The notes below the pieces were generated by a model. That model saw nothing but the letters and a program-made list of their open reading frames with translations. It did not search any database and was not told where the DNA came from. The translations under genes were made by a program, and so were the position numbers. Positions 24,983 to 33,578 of a stretch of 64,000 bases of DNA are shown here, piece by piece. Where the stretch lies: positions 1-64,000 of the forward strand of contig CAWKAZ010000018.1 of assembly GCA_963847715.1 (NCBI GenBank), in the 5' to 3' direction. Within the stretch, counting starts at the first letter, position 1, and every line of letters starts with the position of its first letter. The stretch is from Acidiflorens sp963847715. Its GTDB lineage: Bacteria; Acidobacteriota; Terriglobia; Terriglobales; Acidobacteriaceae.

Positions 24983-26758
24983 CTATAGTTTCGGAGGGGG
25001 CTCTGATTTTTTAACAATCGCGGACTCAGGTGGAGGGTACGCCATCGAATCGCGAATGCCCGATTTGTCCGCGGGCGCGAAATCAGGAAAAGGCAGATTG
25101 CTGGCGTCCCGCCATTGCTGCACTTGTTGTTCTGCCGCGCTGGTTTTCTCTTTGTTCAGGCCCGTATCGCGCGAGAAGTAGAGAGTCTGCGATGGGAAGG
25201 CGAAACCGCTGCCCGACCGGTCGACGATATCGAGAATGCGCAGTAAAACGTCTTCACGGATCGCCGTAAATTCCGCATAGTCACGCGTGAGTATGTAGCT
25301 GAAGATCTCCAGACTCAATGCGCTGCTGTCGAAACTGGCAAAGCGGATGCGCGCGGTATCGGTCTCGACCTTGGGGTGCTCGTAAAACATGCGACGGATT
25401 TCCGCCAGCAGGAATCGCAGCTGGTCGGCAGTGGTTTCGCAGCGGACCCCGAGCGTCGGATTAAACAGAATCTTGTCACGCCGGGTGAGGTTATCGATAT
25501 TCATGGTGGCGAGCGCGCCGTTGGGGATGGACAGCACGGTGCGCTCGACGGTGCGAATGCGGGTCGAACGCAAGCTGATGTCCTCGACAATTCCGACCCG
25601 ATCGCCGAAGCGGCAGCTGTCACCGACGCGGATGACTTCATCGCCGAGGACGGAGATTCCGCCGAAAAGATTTTCGAGCGTTTTCTGCGCGGCAAAGGCG
25701 ATCGCGATGCCGCCGATACCCACGCCGGCGAGAACCGTGGTCAGGTTGAAGCCGAGAATGCCAAGCGTGGCCAGGACAGCGATGATCAACACCATCGCCT
25801 TGATCAGCCGTTCGCCCAGCACCATCAATGTTCCGGTGCCGGTCCGTCCGGCGCTGATGGCGTCGATGCGCAGCCGCTGCATGACGAGACCGGTTGCGCG
25901 GAGGAGGAACCAGAAGAAACCGATACTAACTAGGACGCCGATGGTCCGGTAGTAATAGAGACGAGGTAACAGCGGAAGCCCGAAATAGGAGGCAATAACG
26001 CGGTGAGCGAGCGCGCTAAATAGGATGATCAGCGGTTTGGACATTCCCCGGTAGGAATGCAGGTTGGGGCGGTTTCTGAACTTCAGCCAAAGGCGGCGCG
26101 GAATCGCCAGCAGCAGGACCACGACCCAACCGACGGCCAGGGACACGGGAATGGCGGCCAGAAGCGCGAGCCATTGCCAGAGGGGCATCCCTAGAAAGAC
26201 GTTGCGCACCAACGACGGCGGCAGCTTGGTTTCGACCTGATGCGCTTCCAGGTTGTCATACAGGTCAGGGACTTTGCTGAGCGTGTCCGAAGAAAAGAGC
26301 CAGATCTTGCCGGAGTTGGGGTCCCCGACGCGAACCAGCACGACGGGCACATCGCCATCGCCGCTGGAAAAAGTACCAATATTTTGCTGATCGGGGATGC
26401 CGTATTCAAGACTCCCTTCAGGACGCGTGCTGAGCTTTCGCAGGCTGCCGACGTAAGCGCGGTCCATCAGCACCTTCAGTTTCTCAGCCACATCGGCGCC
26501 CTGCGACTGGCGGTGTGCGGCGCTCATTTGCAGATAGTCGGCTGCGGTTTTGTAGCTTCCGTTTTGCGCAGCTTGCAGGAATCCGAGGACGGTACCGGAT
26601 GGCGTGTCGCGGCCGAGAGAGTCGGTCAGCGCCGGTGTGTCTGGTGTGGTTGCTCCGCCCCTGAGCAACGTGGAGACGGACTGGGCCGCGAGCGGCGCGA
26701 ACACCAGGCCGCTTAGCAAAACGCAAACGATTGGAACAAGCCGCGCCTGTTTCTTCAT
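24983..26758 (-). CDS. MscS-family mechanosensitive channel with exported N-domain
   Basis: A protein of about 591 residues from ATG 26758 with a Sec signal (VPIVCVLLSGLVFAPLAAQ), a ~160-residue extracytoplasmic domain and several membrane helices from about residue 205. The MscS pore helix and beta domain follow (GFNLTTVLAGVGIGGIAIAFAAQ, then LFGGISVLGDEVIRVGD and SLRSTRIRTVERTVLSIPNG). The C-terminal cytoplasmic vestibule is present. It would release solutes on hypo-osmotic shock or gate small anions. The longer frame (from 26803) adds a Trp-rich stretch that would spoil the signal. It lies upstream of the REC-TonB pair on the same strand (about 65 bases), so the three may be co-expressed. 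Confidence 0.85.
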   Translation of the reverse strand: MKKQARLVPIVCVLLSGLVFAPLAAQSVSTLLRGGATTPDTPALTDSLGRDTPSGTVLGFLQAAQNGSYKTAADYLQMSAAHRQSQGADVAEKLKVLMDRAYVGSLRKLSTRPEGSLEYGIPDQQNIGTFSSGDGDVPVVLVRVGDPNSGKIWLFSSDTLSKVPDLYDNLEAHQVETKLPPSLVRNVFLGMPLWQWLALLAAIPVSLAVGWVVVLLLAIPRRLWLKFRNRPNLHSYRGMSKPLIILFSALAHRVIASYFGLPLLPRLYYYRTIGVLVSIGFFWFLLRATGLVMQRLRIDAISAGRTGTGTLMVLGERLIKAMVLIIAVLATLGILGFNLTTVLAGVGIGGIAIAFAAQKTLENLFGGISVLGDEVIRVGDSCRFGDRVGIVEDISLRSTRIRTVERTVLSIPNGALATMNIDNLTRRDKILFNPTLGVRCETTADQLRFLLAEIRRMFYEHPKVETDTARIRFASFDSSALSLEIFSYILTRDYAEFTAIREDVLLRILDIVDRSGSGFAFPSQTLYFSRDTGLNKEKTSAAEQQVQQWRDASNLPFPDFAPADKSGIRDSMAYPPPESAIVKKSEPPPKL

Positions 26759-26836
26759 TGCAATTTCAAATGTGCTACGACGCCAAACCCACAGCTGCAG
26801 CATCGTCTGGGACGGCAGCGCTACGGTTTACCAAAT

Positions 26837-28261
26837 CTATCTTTTTGGACGGTAGATATCGGTGGCTTGTCCGTAGAAAATTTCTGCCGCCTCCATCATC
26901 GTTTCCGAAAGCGTCGGATGCGGATGGATCGTCATACCCACATCGGCCGCGAGTGCACACATCTCGATGGCCAGCACACCTTCGGCGATCAACTCGCCTG
27001 CGCCTGCCCCGACAATGCCGACGCCGAGCACGCGCTCCGTCTTCGGATCGATGAGCAGCTTGGTGAGGCCTTCAGGGCGGTCAAGGGTAATCGCGCGTCC
27101 GGAGGCAGCCCACGGAAATTTGGCGACGGTAATTTCGCGTCCTTGTTCTTTAGCTTGCGTTTCGGTCAGGCCGGCCCAGGCGATTTCCGGATCGGTGAAT
27201 ACGACCGCGGGAATTGCGTTTGGCTCGAAAGCGACTTTGTGTCCGGCGATAGCTTCAACGGCGGTGCGTCCTTGATGCATTGCTTTGTGAGCGAGCATCG
27301 GTTCGCCGGCGACGTCGCCGATAGCGTAGACCGTCGGCTCGGCGGTCTGACCCTGTTCGTTGATTTCGATGAATCCCTTGGCGTTCACTTTGACTTTTGT
27401 CTTGTCGAGGCCGGGGATCTCGGAATTCGGACGGCGTCCGACGGACATCAGCACGCGGTCGAAAACCTGTTCTTTTTCTTTTACGTTCGGACCGTCGAGT
27501 GTGACGCGGATTCCGGTCTTTTCGTCCTTCAGCGACTTGACGGTCGTGTTGAGCAGGATCGTGTCGAAGAGTTTTTCCAGGCGCTTGTGCAACGGCAGCA
27601 CCAGGTCGCGGTCGGCGCCGGGGAGGAGTCCGGACAACATTTCAACCACCGTGACTTTTGTGCCGAGCGTGGCATAGACGGAGCCGAGTTCGAGTCCGAT
27701 GTAGCCGCCGCCGATGACGAGCAGCGTCTTCGGAATGTCGGGGAGGTCGAGAGCCCCGGTCGAATCCATGAGACGCGGGCTGTCGAGCTTGAGGCTGGGA
27801 ACAACGGTCGGGCGCGATCCGGTGGCGATCACAATACGATCGAACGTCAGCGTCTCTTCGCCGCCAGCTTGGCTTTTCGTGACCTTCAACGTGGTGCCAT
27901 TCACGAAGGCCGCTTTGCCGCGCACGAACTCGACCTTGCGCTGCTTCGAGAGTTGTCCGAGTCCGCCGGTCAGCTTGTTGACCACGCTCTCTTTCCATCC
28001 GCGCATTTTGTCGAGATCGACTTTGGGTTCGCCGAATTCGATACCCCAGTTCTTGGCCTGCTCAGCTTCTTCGAGCAACTTGGCGACGTGCAGCAGTGCC
28101 TTTGACGGAATGCATCCACGGTAAAGGCAGACGCCGCCGGGGTTCGCTTCTGGATCGATGAGCGTAACTTTCATGCCCAGGTCAGCAGCCAGAAACGCGG
28201 AGGCGTAGCCACCGGGGCCGCCGCCGATTACTGCCACACGGAGATTTGATGAGTTCGACAT
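26837..28261 (-). CDS. lpdA: Dihydrolipoyl dehydrogenase (E3)
   Basis: The 474-residue flavoprotein reoxidises the dihydrolipoyl groups of the pyruvate dehydrogenase complex with NAD+. It has the FAD-binding GGGPGGYASAF (residues 13-23), redox-active Cys pair C45/C50 in GGVCLYRGCIPSK, NAD-binding GGGYIGLELGSVYA, and the C-terminal HPHPTLSE with the catalytic His-Glu pair. GGVCLYRGC differs from the common GGTCLNxGC but the spacing is unchanged. It is the last gene of the aceE-aceF-lpdA set, after a 114-base gap that contains a large inverted repeat. Confidence 0.95.
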   Translation of the reverse strand: MSNSSNLRVAVIGGGPGGYASAFLAADLGMKVTLIDPEANPGGVCLYRGCIPSKALLHVAKLLEEAEQAKNWGIEFGEPKVDLDKMRGWKESVVNKLTGGLGQLSKQRKVEFVRGKAAFVNGTTLKVTKSQAGGEETLTFDRIVIATGSRPTVVPSLKLDSPRLMDSTGALDLPDIPKTLLVIGGGYIGLELGSVYATLGTKVTVVEMLSGLLPGADRDLVLPLHKRLEKLFDTILLNTTVKSLKDEKTGIRVTLDGPNVKEKEQVFDRVLMSVGRRPNSEIPGLDKTKVKVNAKGFIEINEQGQTAEPTVYAIGDVAGEPMLAHKAMHQGRTAVEAIAGHKVAFEPNAIPAVVFTDPEIAWAGLTETQAKEQGREITVAKFPWAASGRAITLDRPEGLTKLLIDPKTERVLGVGIVGAGAGELIAEGVLAIEMCALAADVGMTIHPHPTLSETMMEAAEIFYGQATDIYRPKR

Positions 28262-28295
28262 TTCGTTATTTACCCTCTAGATTCGCAAAAACTCT

Positions 28296-28367
28296 ACCGC
28301 CGAGACGCCGAGGCCGCGGAGAAAAAGAAAATAAGAGACTTCTCGGCGATCTCCGCGTCTCGGCGGT
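28296..28367. repeat. Large inverted repeat between aceF and lpdA
   Basis: The left arm (28296-28323, ACCGCCGAGACGCCGAGG...) and right arm (28340-28367) are about 80-85% complementary across 28 bases, with a 16-base A-rich loop. The element would form a strong hairpin in the operon mRNA, between E2 and E3. It may set E3 levels by partial termination or mRNA stabilisation. Confidence 0.7.
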
Positions 28368-28375
28368 GAACAACT

Positions 28376-30118
28376 TCATCCTTGAACCGACAGCAGGAAC
28401 GGCTGCTCGAACGCCTCCGCGATCCAGCGCAGAAAGCGCGCGGCGTCGGCTCCGTCGATCAACCGGTGATCGTACGAGAGGGAGAGCGGAAGAATCAAGC
28501 GCGGCTCGAATTTGTTGTTCACCCATTCCGGCTCCATGCGCGAACGTGAAAGGCCGAGAATCGCAACCTCGGGATGATTCACGATGGGCGAGAAGCCGGT
28601 GCCACCGATTCCGCCGAGATTCGTGATGGTGAACGTGCCACCTTGCATCTCGTCGGGAGTGAGCTTCTTGTCGCGCGCTTTTTGCGAGAGCTGCGTCATC
28701 TCCGCCGCCAGTTCGACAATATTCTTCTTATCCACGTCGCGAATCACTGGCACCAGCAATCCGCGATCGGTATCCACGGCGACGCCGATGCTGATGTACT
28801 GCTTGTAGACGATTTCCTCTTTCCCCATATCGATCGACGCATTGAACTGGGGGAAGACTTTTAGCGCTGACGCGCAGACTTTCAGCGCAATCGCGGTCAC
28901 CGTCATCTTGCCGCCAGCTTCTTCGGCGCGCGGCGCAAATTTGGCGCGCAACTGTTCGAGTTCGGTGATATCGGCGCGGTCCTGCTGGGTGACATGTGGA
29001 ATCGTGTTCCAGGCTTGGAGAAGATGCTCGGCAGTTTTGCGGCGCACCCCGCGCATCGAAACGCGTTCGGTTTTACCCCACTTCGAGAAATCAGGCAAGT
29101 CGGGTTCGACGAAAGCGCCGCGCGGAGACTGGGCCGCTGCGCTCGCGGCTGCAAGTGCATTCTTCGCGCAGACTTTTACGTCATCTTCACTGATGCGTCC
29201 GCCGGGGCCGCTGCCGAGGACGCTGTGAATATCGACGCCGATCTCTCGCGCCAGACGGCGCACATGCGGCGCGGCGGGCGCGGGATCGCGGTGCTCGGTG
29301 CCCGCAACTTTTCCTAGTTGTATCGGCATGGTGAACGAGGGCGCAGCTTCGTGCGGCTGATCCGGCGGGAGGGCCTGTTCTTCCGTTTTGCCTTCAGCCT
29401 TCATCGCCAACTGGAAGGCGAGCCGAGCGCCTTGCTGTCCCGAAAGATGTTCGACCGGTTCGTGTCTACGAGGAGCCTCGGGTTGCGCGACCGCTCCGCC
29501 CTCCAGCGTGAAGATCACCTGGCCGACTTTTACCTTCTGACCCTCTTTAACCTTGATCTCGCGTACTACTCCACCAACGTTGGAAGGGACTTCGACCACC
29601 GCCTTGTCGGTCTCGAGTTCCATGACCGGCTGGCCTTCAGAAACAGTCGCGCCGGGAGAAATCATCAAGCGTACGAGATCGCCGGAGTCGATGTTTTCGC
29701 CGAGTTCGGGGAGTTTGAACTCGCTGGCGCTGGAAGTTGAAGTCGCGGGAGCGGTTCGGCGCTCGGGTTGAGGCGTAGGGGCCGGAGCCTGTCCGGTCTG
29801 TTGAGACGCGGCAAGCCGCGTCTCTACGGCGGCGCTCGGCTGGGCGACGGCTTTCGAAGCGGACTTCTTCGGGGCACCCGCTCCGTTCTCGACGGTGAAG
29901 ATGACCTGACCGACCTTGAGTTTGTCGCCTTCTTTGACGCGGATTTCGCCGACCGTGCCGGTTACAGACGACGGAACTTCGACGACTGCCTTGTCGGTCT
30001 CGAGTTCCATCACCGGCTCGCCTTCGGCGATGCTCGCGCCGGGCTTGATCATTAAACGGACGAGGTCTCCGCTCTCGATATTTTCGCCCAACTCGGGCAG
30101 CTTAAATTCCGTTGCCAT
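28376..30118 (-). CDS. aceF: Dihydrolipoyllysine acetyltransferase (PDH E2) with two lipoyl domains
   Basis: From ATG 30118 the ~580-residue protein has two near-identical lipoyl domains (residues 3-78 and about 137-212), each with the lipoylated Lys in ETDKAVVEVPS. A peripheral E3-binding domain (APHVRRLAREIGVDIHSVLGSGPGGRI, broken by its turns) follows at about 292-330. The trimeric CoA acetyltransferase core then ends with the catalytic LSYDHRLIDGADA. It transfers acetyl groups from pyruvate to CoA. The linker after the first lipoyl domain (TRLAASQQTG) is encoded by a dispersed palindrome also seen at 5500-5523. The gene is between aceE and lpdA. Confidence 0.93.
   Translation of the reverse strand: MATEFKLPELGENIESGDLVRLMIKPGASIAEGEPVMELETDKAVVEVPSSVTGTVGEIRVKEGDKLKVGQVIFTVENGAGAPKKSASKAVAQPSAAVETRLAASQQTGQAPAPTPQPERRTAPATSTSSASEFKLPELGENIDSGDLVRLMISPGATVSEGQPVMELETDKAVVEVPSNVGGVVREIKVKEGQKVKVGQVIFTLEGGAVAQPEAPRRHEPVEHLSGQQGARLAFQLAMKAEGKTEEQALPPDQPHEAAPSFTMPIQLGKVAGTEHRDPAPAAPHVRRLAREIGVDIHSVLGSGPGGRISEDDVKVCAKNALAAASAAAQSPRGAFVEPDLPDFSKWGKTERVSMRGVRRKTAEHLLQAWNTIPHVTQQDRADITELEQLRAKFAPRAEEAGGKMTVTAIALKVCASALKVFPQFNASIDMGKEEIVYKQYISIGVAVDTDRGLLVPVIRDVDKKNIVELAAEMTQLSQKARDKKLTPDEMQGGTFTITNLGGIGGTGFSPIVNHPEVAILGLSRSRMEPEWVNNKFEPRLILPLSLSYDHRLIDGADAARFLRWIAEAFEQPFLLSVQG
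29803..29824. repeat. GAGACGCGGC palindrome inside the aceF linker
   Basis: GAGACGCGGC-AA-GCCGCGTCTC, followed by TAC, is the same palindrome as the intergenic element at 5500-5523. Here it is in frame and encodes part of the Ala/Gln-rich linker between the two lipoyl domains. Confidence 0.8.
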
Positions 30119-30178
30119 TCTTTCGTTATCCCTCAATCCCTTGGGCTGTCACAGACGAGACGCCCGTCGCTCCACTCA

Positions 30179-32884
30179 TTAGCTGTGTGCCGGGTTGCGT
30201 TTCTCCGGATCAATGCCTAGATCGCGAATCGCCTTCTCCAGCAGTTTCGCGGACACGCCTTCGCCGCTTTTCCTGTCGCCGGACTCTTCGCCTGCCAAGG
30301 CATAGAGCGTGGCCAGCACGATGTGCTTCGCGTCGACTTCGAAGAAGTCGCGCAGCGAGGCACGATTTTCGCTGCGGCCGAAGCCATCTGTGCCTAGCGA
30401 AACCAGCTTGCCCGGAACCCACTGCGCGATGCTTTCCGGCAACACCTTCATGTAATCCGATGCCGCGATGAACGGGCCGGGCGCGCCTTTTAGAGTTTGC
30501 GTCACGTACGGCACCTTGGGCTTCTGAGTCGGGTGCAGCATGTTCCAGCGCGTGCAATCGTTCGCTTCCTGGTAGAGCTGCTTGTAGCTGGTGACGCTCC
30601 AGACGTCGGCGGCGACGCCGTAGTCTTTCTCTAGAATCGCTTGAGCCTTCAGTACTTCAAACATGATGGCGCCACTGCCCAGCAATTGTGCTCGCAACTT
30701 TGCATTCTTCTTTTGCGAGGCCTGGAAACGGTACAAGCCCTTCAGGATGCCGTCGCGGATGCCTGCCTGGTCGGGCATTTCGGGCATCGGCAGCGGTTCG
30801 TTTCCGACGGTCAAGTAGTAGAAGATGGATTCGCCATCAACATACATGCGCTTGATGCCGTCCTGAATGATGACGGCGATTTCGTAGGCGAAAGCGGGAT
30901 CGTAGGCCAGCAGATTCGGCACAGAGAGTGCCAGCACGTGGCTGTGTCCGTCCTGGTGCTGCAGACCTTCTCCGGCGAGTGTCGTCCGTCCTGCGGTGCC
31001 TCCAAGCAGGAAGCCGCGGCAGCGCATGTCGGCGGCGGCCCAGATCAGGTCGCCGATCCGCTGCAATCCGAACATGGAGTAATAGATAAAGAACGGAATC
31101 GTGTTGATGCCGTGATTGGCGTACGCGGTGCCGGCGGCGATGAACGAACACATCGATCCCGCCTCGGTGATGCCCTCTTCGAGAATCTGTCCGTTCTTGG
31201 CCTCCTTGTAATAAAGGAGCGTATCCATATCGACCGGCTCATAAAGCTGTCCGACGCTCGAATAGATGCCGACCTGGCGGAAGAGCGCTTCCATGCCGAA
31301 AGTACGTGCTTCATCAGGTACGACGGGGACGATGAACTTGCCGACTTCGGGATCGCGCAGCAACTTCGAAAGCATGCGCACGAACACCATCGTTGTCGAG
31401 GCTTCACGGCCTTCGGTACCTTTATAGAACTCCTCGAACAAGGCTTCAGGAACCGGCTTCAGCGGCGTTGCGCGCACTTTGCGCACCGGCATGTAGCCGC
31501 CGAGTTGCTTGCGGCGTTCCTGCATGTACTTGATTTCGGCGCTGTCGTCGGCAGGACGGTAGAACGGAGCATTGTGCAGTTCGCCGTCCGGAATCGGGAT
31601 GCCGAAACGCGAACGGAAGATCTGCAGCTCATCGTCGTTCAGCTTTTTCTGCTGGTGAGTAATGTTCTTGCCTTCGCCCGCTTCTCCGAGTCCGTAGCCC
31701 TTGATGGTTTTGGCGAGAATGATGGTCGGCGAGCCGGTGTGTTCGACCGCAGCCTTGTAGGCGGCGTGAACTTTGATCGGATCGTGGCCGCCCAAACGCA
31801 TTCGCGCAAGCTGCTCGTCCGATAGATGCTCGACCATCTTCAAAAGGCGGGGGTCGGTGCCGAAGAAGTTCTGCCGGAAGTAGGCGCCGCTTTCGACAAA
31901 ATATTTCTGATACTGTCCGTCGGTGATTTCGCCCATGCGCCGGACGAGCAGGCCATCACGATCGGCCTGAATGAGCGGATCCCAATCGCCGCCCCAAATG
32001 ACTTTGATGACATTCCAGCCGGCGCCGCGGAAGATTGCTTCCAGTTCCTGAATGATCTTGCCGTTGCCGCGCACCGGGCCGTCGAGGCGTTGCAAGTTGC
32101 AGTTGACGACGAAAATCAGATTATCGAGCCGTTCGCGCGAGGCCAAAGTGATCGAGCCCAGAGATTCGGGTTCGTCCATTTCGCCGTCGCCGAGGAATGC
32201 CCACACCTTGCCGCCGTTCGAAGTCTTCAGCCCGCGGTTCTCGAGGTACTTGATGAAGCGCGCGTGATAAATCGCCTGGATCGGGCCGAGCCCCATCGAC
32301 ACGGTCGGAAATTCCCAGAACTCAGGCATAAGCCACGGGTGCGGATATGACGAGAGTCCGCCGCCGGGCTTCAGTTCGCGGCGAAAGTTTTCCAGCTTTT
32401 CGCGGGGGATGCGGCCTTCGAGGAAGGCGCGAGAGTAAATTCCAGGTGCGGCGTGTCCCTGAAAATAGACGACGTCACGATCGCCCGATTCGGTGGAGGC
32501 ATGAAAGAAGTGGTTGAACGCGACTTCGTAGAGCGTGGCCGCCGACGCAAACGTGGAGATGTGTCCGCCGATTCCGCTCTCAAGCTTGTTGGCGCGGACG
32601 ACCATGGCCATGGCGTTCCAGCGCACCAGACTCTTGATGCGGCGCTCCATTTCCTGGCTGCCGGGAAATGGTGGCTGCTGCTTGGAAGGGATCGTGTTCT
32701 GGTAAGGAGTCGTCGCCGTGAATGGCAGGTTGATGCCAGCCTCGCGGCGCGCATGCAACGCCAGTTGCTGCAAAAGGCGGCCCGCGCGATCGGCGCCGCC
32801 GCGCGACAACACATAGTCCAGCGAGTCCAGCCACTCCCGAGTTTCCAATACTTCAATACCGTTCGTCTGTTGCGTTTCAGCCAC
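30179..32884 (-). CDS. aceE: Pyruvate dehydrogenase E1, homodimeric
   Basis: The 901-residue thiamine diphosphate enzyme decarboxylates pyruvate and acetylates the E2 lipoyl groups. Signatures are the LESGIGGHIS active-site segment, the ThDP motif GDGEMDEPES with following Asn residues (about 250-280), and the fused transketolase-like second and C-terminal domains (GGTAGRTTLAGEGLQHQDGHS). It matches the AceE-type homodimer used by gammaproteobacteria and many Acidobacteriota rather than the alpha2beta2 PdhAB type. It is the first gene of the operon aceE-aceF-lpdA (32884 down to 26837), with 61 bases to aceF. Upstream lies a GTCGTTGG-type repeat (32953-32980). Confidence 0.95.
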   Translation of the reverse strand: MAETQQTNGIEVLETREWLDSLDYVLSRGGADRAGRLLQQLALHARREAGINLPFTATTPYQNTIPSKQQPPFPGSQEMERRIKSLVRWNAMAMVVRANKLESGIGGHISTFASAATLYEVAFNHFFHASTESGDRDVVYFQGHAAPGIYSRAFLEGRIPREKLENFRRELKPGGGLSSYPHPWLMPEFWEFPTVSMGLGPIQAIYHARFIKYLENRGLKTSNGGKVWAFLGDGEMDEPESLGSITLASRERLDNLIFVVNCNLQRLDGPVRGNGKIIQELEAIFRGAGWNVIKVIWGGDWDPLIQADRDGLLVRRMGEITDGQYQKYFVESGAYFRQNFFGTDPRLLKMVEHLSDEQLARMRLGGHDPIKVHAAYKAAVEHTGSPTIILAKTIKGYGLGEAGEGKNITHQQKKLNDDELQIFRSRFGIPIPDGELHNAPFYRPADDSAEIKYMQERRKQLGGYMPVRKVRATPLKPVPEALFEEFYKGTEGREASTTMVFVRMLSKLLRDPEVGKFIVPVVPDEARTFGMEALFRQVGIYSSVGQLYEPVDMDTLLYYKEAKNGQILEEGITEAGSMCSFIAAGTAYANHGINTIPFFIYYSMFGLQRIGDLIWAAADMRCRGFLLGGTAGRTTLAGEGLQHQDGHSHVLALSVPNLLAYDPAFAYEIAVIIQDGIKRMYVDGESIFYYLTVGNEPLPMPEMPDQAGIRDGILKGLYRFQASQKKNAKLRAQLLGSGAIMFEVLKAQAILEKDYGVAADVWSVTSYKQLYQEANDCTRWNMLHPTQKPKVPYVTQTLKGAPGPFIAASDYMKVLPESIAQWVPGKLVSLGTDGFGRSENRASLRDFFEVDAKHIVLATLYALAGEESGDRKSGEGVSAKLLEKAIRDLGIDPEKRNPAHS

Positions 32885-32952
32885 ACTGCCCCCACGAATA
32901 AAAATGCGATGCTCTCATCATAAGCAATCGGAGAAAATTTTGCTGAGAGAAC

Positions 32953-32980
32953 GGTCGCTGGTCGTTGGTTGTTAGTCGTT
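32953..32980. repeat. GGTCGCTGGTCGTTGG repeat
   Basis: A short run of GGTCGCTGGTCGTTGGTTGTTAGTCG, broken by substitutions, lies between aceE and the DUF2062 gene. It shares its unit with 23130-23217 and 33503-33577 but has no second arm here. Confidence 0.6.
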
Positions 32981-33001
32981 AGGTGAAGGATTCCGACGCT
33001 T

Positions 33002-33502
33002 TCAGCGAACGGAATCTTCGCCGGCATGCGCGCTTGCACGAAGATGAATGTGCGCGATGCGCCGGATGATAGGAAGCAAAATCACATACAACGCGATGAT
33101 TGCGGGAGGACCGATCAGCATCCAGGCGGCAGCAGCTCGCAGTGCAGTCAGCCAGAGGACGCTGGTGGCATGCCAGAAACCGGTTTGCGCCAGCGCGAGC
33201 ATCTGGTTGCCATTCATCGGAAACGGAGGCGCTCCGAACAAGCGTTCTCCGATGCGAACAAACGGAATGAGCAACGCGAACCAAAGCGGATAGACCAGAA
33301 AATTGACCAGCTGCACGGCGACCAGATTGAGACTAAAAACCAGCGCAGCAAGAAAGCACAGCAGAGTCGTCGTGCCGAGCACAGGGAAGACGCCGAGCAT
33401 GATCCCAAACGCCAGGCTAAGTGCTATTTTTTCTGGCGTGATGCCCTGCGTTAGCAGTTGCAGGATGGGACGCACCAGACGCTCTTGCAGAAATTGCTTC
33501 AT
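33002..33502 (-). CDS. DUF2062 membrane protein
   Basis: A 166-residue membrane protein with the DUF2062 signature: an amphipathic start, QGITPEKIALSLAFGIMLGVFPVLGTT (broken by its turns), and about three to four membrane helices. The family is associated with envelope and glycan loci but has no settled function. The start codon at 33502 directly abuts an intergenic repeat, so no Shine-Dalgarno sequence is visible. The start still looks right because the protein opens exactly as family members do. It is the last gene of the group nagA - isomerase - DUF2062, 76 bases behind the isomerase gene. Confidence 0.82.
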   Translation of the reverse strand: MKQFLQERLVRPILQLLTQGITPEKIALSLAFGIMLGVFPVLGTTTLLCFLAALVFSLNLVAVQLVNFLVYPLWFALLIPFVRIGERLFGAPPFPMNGNQMLALAQTGFWHATSVLWLTALRAAAAWMLIGPPAIIALYVILLPIIRRIAHIHLRASAHAGEDSVR

Positions 33503-33577
33503 GGTCGCTGGTCGATAGTGGGTGGTCGTTAGCCGAGGCAGTTGCGATCGACCAACGACTATCGACCAACGACTATC
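33503..33577. repeat. GGTCG-type inverted repeat replacing the DUF2062 leader
   Basis: GGTCGCTGGTCGATAGTGGG (33503-33522) is inverted against CGACCAACGACTATCGACC (from about 33550) and a further copy to 33577. It fills the whole gap between the isomerase stop and the DUF2062 start. Confidence 0.7.
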
Positions 33578-33578
33578 T

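Noticed and set aside
26867..28105. 412-codon ORF opposite lpdA
   Set aside because: Antisense shadow; lpdA motifs on the minus strand are unambiguous.
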